Shown here: positions 1 to 5,226 of the stretch, piece after piece | Numbering within the stretch: the stretch's first letter is position 1 | Layout: each line of letters begins with the position of its first letter | The notes under the pieces: generated by a model | What the model was told of the DNA's origin: nothing | Database searches by the model: none | The model's input: the letters and a program-made list of their open reading frames with translations, nothing else | Position numbers and translations under genes: made by a program | DNA from: Lachnospiraceae bacterium | GTDB lineage: Bacteria; Bacillota_A; Clostridia; Lachnospirales; Lachnospiraceae | Reading direction: 5' to 3' | DNA: 6,286 nucleotides | Assembly: GCA_016281675.1 (NCBI GenBank) | Contig: JAEEJD010000179.1 | Coordinates: 1 to 6,286, forward strand

Positions 1-429
1 GATCATGCCGCCGTACATATAGTTTGGATTGAGGTTTCCGGGGCGTGCGATCGATATAGCGAACAGCTCGTCGGTGATACCGAAGCCCATGAACAGTCTG
101 TGAAGAAACGGCAAATCGGGATGCATCCGCTGGCTCATGGCGCAGCTCATGAGAAGATATCTTGCATTCGCGATGAGCACCATGATCGCCATCTCAACGT
201 ACGTCGCACCTGCGGCTATCATCGAATAGACCGCGTATTCACCGGCCGACGCATGCAGCAGTACACTTGTGATAAAGCACGTCGAGGGCAGGAGCCCGAT
301 CGCTTTTGCGGTTATCCCGAGTGAAAAAGCAACAGCAAAATAACCCAGTCCGATCGGAATGCCGTCGCGCATTCCGTGGGCCAGCTCGGAGCGGTTGCTT
401 TCATGTTTTAAAGAGTAATCTATTTTCAC
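1..429 (-). CDS. azlC: AzlC-family branched-chain amino acid exporter, large subunit (5' part, runs off left edge)
   Basis: The frame is open for 143 codons from a GTG at 427-429 to the left edge, so the N-terminal half or more of the protein is present. AzlC (E. coli YgaZ type) is the large membrane subunit of a two-part exporter for branched-chain amino acids and analogues, usually paired with small AzlD. The translation shows the family pattern: a start of the first membrane segment RDGIPIGLGYFAVAFSLGI, then LLHASAGEYAVYSMIAAGA, then the NARYLLMSCAM segment (equivalent to DVRHVLYG in YgaZ), then FMGFGITDELFAIS (equivalent to FGLTDEVFA). The GTG start follows an in-frame TGA two codons upstream. 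A later in-frame ATG lies at 370-372, just before the conserved core. Neither start has a clear Shine-Dalgarno sequence. The partner azlD would be expected beyond the left edge. Family assignment is firm; substrate is by family only. Confidence 0.85.
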   Translation of the reverse strand, partial: MKIDYSLKHESNRSELAHGMRDGIPIGLGYFAVAFSLGITAKAIGLLPSTCFITSVLLHASAGEYAVYSMIAAGATYVEMAIMVLIANARYLLMSCAMSQRMHPDLPFLHRLFMGFGITDELFAISIARPGNLNPNYMYGGMI

Positions 430-438
430 AACTCATAT

Positions 439-467
439 ATGTTATATGATAATCGCTGCTCTGTCAA
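439..467 (-). promoter_or_regulatory. Candidate azlC promoter
   Basis: Read on the minus strand there is a perfect -35 TTGACA (462-467), a 17-base spacer and TAACAT as -10 (439-444). TATAAC at 441-446 with a 15-base spacer is an alternative. Transcription would begin near 431-434, only a few bases ahead of the GTG start. A 15-bp palindrome (CATATA-tgt-TATATG, 434-448) lies over the -10 and could be an operator. Assignment is from consensus matching only. Confidence 0.5.
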
Positions 468-510
468 AGATAGACCTTTCAAAATACGTAGCGTTGGGGT
501 ATAGTGTTTA

Positions 511-538
511 TTGGTAAATTAATTCTTTGCCATATCAT
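511..538 (+). promoter_or_regulatory. Candidate guaA promoter
   Basis: TTGGTA (511-516), a 16-base spacer and TATCAT (533-538) give a moderate sigma-A-type promoter about 40 bases upstream of the guaA start. The spacer region carries an inverted repeat (TGGTAAA at 512-518, TTTGCCA at 526-532, one G-U pair if RNA). I looked for a purine riboswitch in 430-576 and did not see its conserved core, and a 5' leader of about 30 bases leaves no room for one. Confidence 0.4.
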
Positions 539-576
539 AATCATTCAAACGACAGTAACAAAAAGGAGAGAAAATC

Positions 577-1554
577 ATGGCTGATCTGCGTCCCGAATCA
601 CTTGAGAGAATAACAACACCCGAGGCTGCAAAGGCCTTTATCGACGACCAGGTAAAGGCGGTAAAAGAGCAGGTGGGTGATAAGAAGGTACTGCTCGCAT
701 TGTCCGGAGGAGTTGATTCTTCCGTTGTTGCGGCACTTCTCATAAAGGCAATCGGAAAGAATCTTGTCTGCGTACACGTTAATCACGGACTGCTCCGTAA
801 GGGCGAGCCCGAGCAGGTTATTGAGGTCTTTAAAAATCAGATGGATGCAAACCTTATCTACGTTGATGCGGTCGACCGTTTCCTCGACAAGCTTGCAGGC
901 GTGTCCGATCCCGAGACAAAGCGTAAGATAATCGGTAAGGAATTCATCGACGTGTTCGCCGAAGAGGCCGCAAAACAGGATGGCATCAAGTACCTTGCAC
1001 AGGGCACGATCTATCCCGATATCCTTGAATCCGACGGAGTCAAAGCGCATCATAATGTCGGCGGGCTTCCGAAGGAACTTGATTTTGAACTTGTCGAGCC
1101 GGTCAAATATCTCTACAAGGATGAGGTCCGCGTAGTCGGCAAGGAACTCGGCCTTCCCGACAATATGGTATATCGTCAGCCGTTCCCCGGCCCCGGCCTT
1201 GGCGTTCGCTGTGTCGGAGCTATTACAAGAGACCGTCTCGAAGCCGTAAGGGAATCCGATGCCATTCTTCGTGAAGAGTTTGCCGCTGCCGGCCTTGAAG
1301 GAAAAGTATGGCAGTACTTTACGGTCGTTCCTCCGTTCACATCAACGGGAATCAAAGACGGGAAGCGTACCGATGACTGGATGGTCATAATCCGCGCAGT
1401 AAATTCCATCGACGCCACAAGCGCTACGATCGAAGAGATCCCATACGAACTATTAAAGAAGATCCGTGACCGGATCTTCGCCGAGGTCAAAGGCGTCAAC
1501 CGCGTCCTTTATGACCTTTCAACAAAAACTCCGGCTACTATTGAATATGAGTGA
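577..1554 (+). CDS. guaA: GMP synthase, ATP-pyrophosphatase subunit without glutamine amidotransferase domain
   Basis: This 325-residue protein catalyses amination of XMP to GMP with ATP in the cytoplasm, the last step of de novo GMP synthesis. The PP-loop SGGVDSS is at 43-49, VNHGLLRKG at 68-76, AQGTIYPD at 141-148, HHNVGGLP at 158-165 and PFPGPGLG at 202-209. The C-terminal dimerisation domain ends in GVNRVLYDLSTKTPATIEYE, the expected C-terminus. Bacterial GuaA is normally about 510-525 residues with an N-terminal class I amidotransferase domain; here the PP-loop comes only 43 residues in. The domain has not simply been missed: an in-frame TAA lies at 556-558, and a strong ribosome binding site (AAAGGAGAG, 562-570) sits just before the ATG. 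No glutaminase gene is visible in the window. Ammonia must come from a separate amidotransferase subunit encoded elsewhere, as in archaea, or from free ammonium. The C-terminal domain also departs from the usual DxMTAD motif (DATSAT here). A terminator follows, so the gene seems monocistronic. Confidence 0.92.
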   Translation: MADLRPESLERITTPEAAKAFIDDQVKAVKEQVGDKKVLLALSGGVDSSVVAALLIKAIGKNLVCVHVNHGLLRKGEPEQVIEVFKNQMDANLIYVDAVDRFLDKLAGVSDPETKRKIIGKEFIDVFAEEAAKQDGIKYLAQGTIYPDILESDGVKAHHNVGGLPKELDFELVEPVKYLYKDEVRVVGKELGLPDNMVYRQPFPGPGLGVRCVGAITRDRLEAVRESDAILREEFAAAGLEGKVWQYFTVVPPFTSTGIKDGKRTDDWMVIIRAVNSIDATSATIEEIPYELLKKIRDRIFAEVKGVNRVLYDLSTKTPATIEYE

Positions 1555-1560
1555 TAACGA

Positions 1561-1740
1561 GCCAAGGTGGCATACGGTACGCTGTAGCAGGCACGAAGTG
1601 CCTTCATAGGAAGAGACGGCAACACACGCTTGCGTGATTGTTGCCGTCTCTTTTTATGAGGGTACCGCGTAGCGGTGCTCCTGCCCGGCTTATAGCCGCT
1701 TGGCGACAACATACATGAGCACGGAGCAAAGCGCAGTGCG
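1561..1740. repeat. Cluster of short palindromes with 3-base loops
   Basis: Around and after the guaA terminator lie several small inverted repeats, each with a 3-base centre: GCCA-agg-TGGC (1561-1571), GGCAC-gaa-GTGCC (1590-1602), ACCGC-gta-GCGGT (1664-1676), CGGCT-tat-AGCCG (1686-1698) and CGC-agt-GCG (1732-1740). A longer-range pair GTGCTC (1675-1680) and GAGCAC (1717-1722) encloses the CGGCT element. I find no convincing coding sequence in 1555-1840. Whether the elements belong to a structured RNA, a dispersed repeat family or chance is unknown. Confidence 0.5.
1611..1655 (+). terminator. Intrinsic terminator downstream of guaA
   Basis: A 14-bp perfect stem (1611-1624 with 1639-1652) is extended by a second stem CACGC/GCGTG (1625-1629 with 1632-1636), with a two-base bulge AT on the 3' side. 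The T tract 1651-1655 follows. This is a strong rho-independent terminator about 57 bases after the guaA stop. The reverse direction lacks an equally good T run. Confidence 0.9.
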
Positions 1741-1790
1741 AATGTGTATCGTTCACAACCCTTTTTCCACTATAGAATAGTAATGCTTGG

Positions 1791-1799
1791 TGGTATAAT
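1791..1799 (+). promoter_or_regulatory. Extended -10 promoter for the VanZ-like gene
   Basis: TGG followed by a perfect TATAAT (1794-1799) is an extended -10 element, 41 bases before the GTG start. No good -35 stands at the proper distance (TATAGA at 1771-1776), which is normal for extended -10 promoters. Confidence 0.6.
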
Positions 1800-1826
1800 A
1801 ACATAATCTTATTGATCTCCAAGATC

Positions 1827-1831
1827 AGGAG
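1827..1831 (+). promoter_or_regulatory. Ribosome binding site that sets the GTG start of the VanZ-like gene
   Basis: AGGAG lies 9 bases before the GTG at 1841 but 21 bases before the in-frame ATG at 1853. The GTG is therefore the better start. Confidence 0.7.
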
Positions 1832-1840
1832 TAAGAACAG

Positions 1841-2281
1841 GTGACTGATATCATGAAAAGAGTATTTGCATTCATACCGGTTGTGATAGTGGCGGTGATC
1901 ATCCTGCTGCTGACGCTTCAGAGCGCAGAGGGAACGGTCGGTTTGAGCGAAGGATTCAGGAACTGGCTCGTGTCGGTCTGCGACAGATTCGGATGGGATA
2001 CGTTCAGGGGGTGGATCGATTCGCCGGTTGCGATCAGACGGCTGGGACATGTGATCGAATTTTTTTTGTTAGGATTGGCAGCGGCGATATCCGCCCGGAA
2101 GAAGAAGTTCGCGCTGCTGCTTTGCATGTGTATATCGGTGGCGGATCAGGTTATCAAGATATATGTGCCGGGGCGGCACTTTGACTGGGTGGATCTGGGA
2201 TTTGATGCCATGGGGTATGTGATCGGATCGTCCATGGTGTGGATCGTGAAGCGATTGATTTTCGCGAAGCCGGATCCGTAA
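1841..2281 (+). CDS. VanZ-like family membrane protein
   Basis: The protein has 146 residues with a GTG start chosen by the AGGAG at 1827-1831. A first membrane helix spans about residues 8-26, followed by a short extracytoplasmic stretch, a second helix at about 70-84, a third at about 90-104, and a last hydrophobic segment at about 119-136. The VanZ pattern is present: RRLGHVIEF (66-74, usual R-K-x-x-H-x-x-E-Y/F), then D102 and VPGR (109-112), then D115, D118, D122 and G125. The usual DExxQ ahead of PGR is DQxxK here (D102, Q103, K106). VanZ of the Tn1546 cluster gives low-level teicoplanin resistance by an unknown mechanism. Most chromosomal relatives, including small stand-alone ones like this, have no known role. 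There is no glycopeptide-resistance gene in the window, so resistance should not be inferred. It has its own promoter and converges on the acetyltransferase gene with 22 bp between the stops. Confidence 0.85.
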   Translation: MTDIMKRVFAFIPVVIVAVIILLLTLQSAEGTVGLSEGFRNWLVSVCDRFGWDTFRGWIDSPVAIRRLGHVIEFFLLGLAAAISARKKKFALLLCMCISVADQVIKIYVPGRHFDWVDLGFDAMGYVIGSSMVWIVKRLIFAKPDP

Positions 2282-2303
2282 ACTGCCGATGAGCCGCGCA
2301 CGA

Positions 2304-2750
2304 TCAATACTCCATATTGATCCACTGGGCAAAGGCGGTCTTGTCCTTGCTGGAATAGCCCGCATTCTCGTAGAAGCGCAGGGTGGCGGGATCCTTGGAG
2401 CCGGTGGTGAGCATGAGCTTGTAGCAGTTCTCTTTGTCGGCAAGCTTTCTGGCGAAGGCGAGGCACTCACTCGCATAGCCCTTCTTGCGGTAGTCGGCAT
2501 GAGTGACAACGTTTTCTATAAGAGCGTACGGCCTGACCGTGCGCGTTAGATTCGGAACGATGATCATGGTACAGGATGCCACGATCTTCCCGTCTGTTTC
2601 GTTGACGATTATATGATACTTGTTATCTCCGAGTATCGCTTCCCATGTTTCTTCAAGATGCTTATCGTGCGCGGGAATTGTTTTCTCGTGAAGGTGAAGA
2701 TAGAGTTCCAATAAAGCATCAAGATCGTCGCGTGTGATCTCACGTACCAT
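2304..2750 (-). CDS. GNAT-family N-acetyltransferase
   Basis: This 148-residue protein is a single GNAT domain, a fold that moves an acetyl group from acetyl-CoA to an amine. The signature is in the middle: strand ENVVTHADY (79-87) leads into the pyrophosphate-binding loop RKKGYA (88-93) and helix SECLAFARKLA. Strand KLMLTTG (111-117) and the conserved end of motif B, LRFYENAGY (124-132), follow. The length is typical of compact family members. The ATG at 2748-2750 is supported by AAAGGAAG (2758-2765 on the minus strand), 7 bases away. The substrate cannot be read from sequence; GNATs of this size act on amino acids, antibiotics, peptides or protein N-termini. It is transcribed alone, divergent from the flavin reductase gene, and the two promoters overlap. 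Confidence 0.88.
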   Translation of the reverse strand: MVREITRDDLDALLELYLHLHEKTIPAHDKHLEETWEAILGDNKYHIIVNETDGKIVASCTMIIVPNLTRTVRPYALIENVVTHADYRKKGYASECLAFARKLADKENCYKLMLTTGSKDPATLRFYENAGYSSKDKTAFAQWINMEY

Positions 2751-2782
2751 TTTTATACTTCCTTTCGTAAGTTACTGATTGT

Positions 2783-2811
2783 ATTTTACATCCGGGCATT
2801 GTTATAATCAA
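2783..2811 (-). promoter_or_regulatory. Candidate promoter for the GNAT gene
   Basis: On the minus strand TTGATT (2806-2811), a 17-base spacer and TAAAAT (2783-2788) give a fair sigma-A-type promoter, 32 bases from the start codon. Its -35 overlaps the -10 of the divergent promoter at 2800-2808. Confidence 0.55.
2800..2808 (+). promoter_or_regulatory. Extended -10 promoter for the flavin reductase gene and likely downstream operon
   Basis: TGT followed by a perfect TATAAT (2803-2808) forms an extended -10 element, with a weak TTGTAT 18 bases upstream (2779-2784). Transcription would start near 2815, so the ATG at 2779 cannot be the translation start. Confidence 0.6.
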
Positions 2812-2840
2812 AACATAATTGCAATTCCGACAGAATCAGC

Positions 2841-2846
2841 AAAGGA
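2841..2846 (+). promoter_or_regulatory. Ribosome binding site that sets the flavin reductase start
   Basis: AAAGGA lies 7 bases before the ATG at 2854. The longer reading from ATG 2779 has no ribosome binding site and overlaps the promoter. Confidence 0.75.
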
Positions 2847-2853
2847 CACCTAT

Positions 2854-3420
2854 ATGAGCAAACAGAACTGGAAACCCGGCAATATGCTTTATCCCCTGCC
2901 TGCCGTGATGGTAAGCTGCAAAAGGGGAAACGAGCGTGCAAATATAATCACGATAGCATGGGCCGGAACGATTTGTTCGGAGCCTGCGATGGTATCGATC
3001 TCGGTACGCCCCGAGAGGTATTCGCACGATATCATAAAGGAGAGCGGCGAGTTCGTTATAAATCTCGTGACGGACAAGCTCACCGGAGCATGTGACTGGT
3101 GTGGGGTCAGATCCGGTAAGGATTATGATAAGTTCAAAGAGAAGAATCTGACGGAATATGTGTCCGATTATATGAGCACTCCGGCCATTGCCGAGAGCCC
3201 GGTAAACATATACTGCAAGGTTAAGGATGTGATGCCGCTCGGTTCGCACGATATGTTCATAGCCGAAGTTGCAGGCATCACGGTAGACGAATCCTACATG
3301 GACGAGAACGGCAAGTTTGATCTTGCTTCAACGGGCCTTATCGCATATTCTCACGGAGAGTATTTTACGCTCGGAGAAAATCTCGGAAAGTTCGGTTTTT
3401 CCGTTAAGAAGACGAGGTAA
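2854..3420 (+). CDS. Flavoredoxin-like flavin reductase family protein (FMN-binding split barrel)
   Basis: From the ATG at 2854 the protein has 188 residues, the usual size for the family. These cytoplasmic proteins bind FMN in a split-barrel dimer and either reduce flavin with NAD(P)H or, like Desulfovibrio flavoredoxin, pass electrons between redox partners. Visible family features are the N-terminal YPLPAVMVSC (13-22), the FMN-contacting stretch NIITIAWAGTICSEPAMVSI (30-49), SVRPERYSHDII (50-61) and EFVINL (66-71). Positions 70-85 and 94-95 include the usual cysteine-rich DWCGVRSGKDYDKF region. The final part, YSHGEYFTLGENLGKFGFSVKK, is also typical. The electron donor and acceptor cannot be told. 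It is the first gene of a probable three-gene operon, with only 6 bases before the lipoprotein gene, though its cytoplasmic redox role has no evident link to the two exported products. Confidence 0.88.
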   Translation: MSKQNWKPGNMLYPLPAVMVSCKRGNERANIITIAWAGTICSEPAMVSISVRPERYSHDIIKESGEFVINLVTDKLTGACDWCGVRSGKDYDKFKEKNLTEYVSDYMSTPAIAESPVNIYCKVKDVMPLGSHDMFIAEVAGITVDESYMDENGKFDLASTGLIAYSHGEYFTLGENLGKFGFSVKKTR

Positions 3421-3426
3421 ATCATT

Positions 3427-5226
3427 ATGAAACGTTTGTTGGCAACAGTATCGATCATAACTACTCTTCTTGCATCCGTGATGCTTGCGGGATGTAATAT
3501 AGATCCGGGTCAGGTATCGCAGCTTGTTGAGTCAATGGCCAAGGATCCCGAGAAGACTCAGGAGATATTCGAGGAGGCGGCTGAAGCGGAAAACACTTCA
3601 CAGCAGCCTGAAGAGGAAGCACCCAAACAGGAAGAGGAGGTTCCTTCGCTTCCGACAAAGGATATATACATCATTTACACGAGTGATATTCACTGCGGAG
3701 TCGATCAGGGATTCGGATATGTGGGACTTGAGCAGATCCGTGACAATCTTGAGGCCAAGGGATGTGACACGATCCTTGTTGACAACGGTGATGCGGTGCA
3801 GGGTGAACTGATCGGAACCGTTTCAAGCGGTGAGGCGATAATACCTATAATGAACGCCCTGAAATACGATGTTGCAATACCCGGTAACCATGAGTTCGAT
3901 TACGGAATGGATGAGTTCGTTAAGTATACCGAGATGGCTGATTTTCCATATATAAGCTGTAATTTCCGCAAGGATGGAAAGCTGGTCTTCGAACCTTATC
4001 TGATAAAGGAAGCGGGCGGTAAGAAGTTTGCTTTTGTCGGAGTGACGACTCCGGAGACCATGACATCCGTTTCGCCGAAGACGTTTGCCGATGCGGACGG
4101 AAACTATATTTACGGTTTCATGCAGGGTGACGGCAGCGGGCTTTATGCGGCGGTTCAGGATGCCGTTGATTCGGCAAGAGCAGAGGGCGTTGATTATGTT
4201 TATGTTCTCGGACACGTCGGAAATATCGAGGATGCCGCTCCGTATAACTGCATGGATATAATCGCCAACACGACCGGAATAGACGTGTTTCTTGACGGAC
4301 ACAGTCACGATACGGACCAGATGACGATCAAGAACAAGGACGGTGTTGATGTTACGAGAAGTGCGTGCGGCACAAAGTTCAATGCGATCGGATACAGTCA
4401 TATCAAAGCCGAGGACGGCTCGGTTGAGACCGGTATCTGGGAGTGGGAGAATAATGTGAGCGCTCCGGAACTGTTGAACTTCCGTAACGGTATAAGCGAT
4501 ATCATAGAAAAAGAACAAAAAGAAGTCGAAGAAAAGACAAAGGAAGTTGTCGCTAAGACGGATGTCGACCTTACGATAAACGATCCCGAGGAGAAGACCG
4601 AGGACGGAACCCCGATCAGAATAGTAAGGTCCCGGGAATCCAATCTGGGTGATCTGTGTGCGGATGCCGTACGTATAATGACAGGCTCCGATATCGGAAT
4701 CGTAAACGGCGGAGGTGTCAGGACCGATATTCGAAAGGGTGATATCACATACGGCGATATCATTAATGTTCACCCGTTCGGTAACATAAACGTAGTGATC
4801 GAGGTGACGGGACAGCAGATAGCTGACGCACTCGAGTGGAGCTGCAGATCGACCCCCGGTGAAGAGGGCGGATTCCTTCAGGTATCGGGAATAAGCTTCA
4901 AGGTCAATACGAAGATCACAAGCGGATGCACGAAGGACGAGAACGGACTCATGACGGGAATAAAGGGGGAGCGACGAGTATCGGACATCAAGGTCGGAGG
5001 AAAGGATCTTGATCCGGCCGCCAAATACACTGTCGCCGGCAACGCATTTATTCTCACAAATAACGGAAACGGATACACTTCGTTTGATGGGGCGAAGGTC
5101 ACAGTGGAAAATGCGGGGCTTGATAATCAGCTTCTGATCGACTATATCGTCAATTCGCTCGGCGGAACGATAGGAGATGATTACGCGGATCCGTACGGGC
5201 AGGGGAGGATAGAGATTGATGAGTAA
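3427..5226 (+). CDS. Surface lipoprotein, 5'-nucleotidase / UshA-type metallophosphoesterase
   Basis: The 599-residue protein starts with a lipoprotein signal (lipobox LAGC, Cys23), so it is anchored on the outer face of the membrane. A Glu/Pro-rich linker (about 42-76) leads to a calcineurin-like metallophosphoesterase domain. All its metal motifs are present: D87 and H89 (SDIHC), D122 (NGDAVQG), N154-H155-E156 (GNHEFDYG), H263 (GHVG), H292 and H294 (DGHSHD). A charged, probably helical connector (about 359-379) joins the C-terminal 5'-nucleotidase substrate domain, with ESNLGDL (404-410), NGGGVR (427-432), HPFGN (449-453) and GNGYTSF (547-553). Family members hydrolyse extracellular nucleotides, cyclic nucleotides or UDP-sugars so that nucleosides and phosphate can be taken up. 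The exact substrate is not readable. No LPxTG sorting signal or repeat follows the catalytic domains. A weak GAGG (3414-3417) lies 9 bases before the ATG, inside the end of the preceding gene, and the 3' end overlaps the next gene by 8 bp. Confidence 0.92.
   Translation: MKRLLATVSIITTLLASVMLAGCNIDPGQVSQLVESMAKDPEKTQEIFEEAAEAENTSQQPEEEAPKQEEEVPSLPTKDIYIIYTSDIHCGVDQGFGYVGLEQIRDNLEAKGCDTILVDNGDAVQGELIGTVSSGEAIIPIMNALKYDVAIPGNHEFDYGMDEFVKYTEMADFPYISCNFRKDGKLVFEPYLIKEAGGKKFAFVGVTTPETMTSVSPKTFADADGNYIYGFMQGDGSGLYAAVQDAVDSARAEGVDYVYVLGHVGNIEDAAPYNCMDIIANTTGIDVFLDGHSHDTDQMTIKNKDGVDVTRSACGTKFNAIGYSHIKAEDGSVETGIWEWENNVSAPELLNFRNGISDIIEKEQKEVEEKTKEVVAKTDVDLTINDPEEKTEDGTPIRIVRSRESNLGDLCADAVRIMTGSDIGIVNGGGVRTDIRKGDITYGDIINVHPFGNINVVIEVTGQQIADALEWSCRSTPGEEGGFLQVSGISFKVNTKITSGCTKDENGLMTGIKGERRVSDIKVGGKDLDPAAKYTVAGNAFILTNNGNGYTSFDGAKVTVENAGLDNQLLIDYIVNSLGGTIGDDYADPYGQGRIEIDE
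5202..5209 (+). promoter_or_regulatory. Ribosome binding site of the L,D-transpeptidase gene, inside the nucleotidase gene
   Basis: GGGGAGGA lies 9 bases before the ATG at 5219 and 6 bases before an in-frame TTG at 5216. The ATG is preferred. The strong site lies upstream of the nucleotidase stop codon, so translation of the two genes may be coupled. Confidence 0.7.

Noticed and set aside
100..324. 74-codon plus-strand frame at the left end
   Set aside because: It is antisense to the AzlC frame, which is open for 143 codons and carries family motifs.
430..576. Possible purine riboswitch upstream of guaA
   Set aside because: I could not find the conserved core or the three paired regions, and the predicted leader is too short.
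598..1053. 151-codon open frame antisense to guaA
   Set aside because: It has the same in-register shadow effect, and the sense frame is unmistakably GMP synthase.
1604..2050. 148-codon minus-strand frame across the guaA-vanZ gap
   Set aside because: It runs through the palindrome cluster, the extended -10 promoter and the start of the VanZ-like gene, has no ribosome binding site that I can see, and gives a low-complexity His/Arg/Ser-rich product without a domain.
1841..2281. Glycopeptide resistance locus suggested by a VanZ-like protein
   Set aside because: No ligase, dehydrogenase, dipeptidase or two-component genes are nearby, and most VanZ-like proteins are not linked to resistance.
2289..2549. 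86-codon plus-strand frame after the VanZ-like gene
   Set aside because: It lies wholly antisense to the acetyltransferase gene, whose motifs and ribosome binding site are clear.
2779..2853. N-terminal extension of the flavin reductase from ATG 2779
   Set aside because: It overlaps the predicted -10 and transcription start and lacks a ribosome binding site; ATG 2854 has AAAGGA at 7 bases and begins just before the conserved domain.
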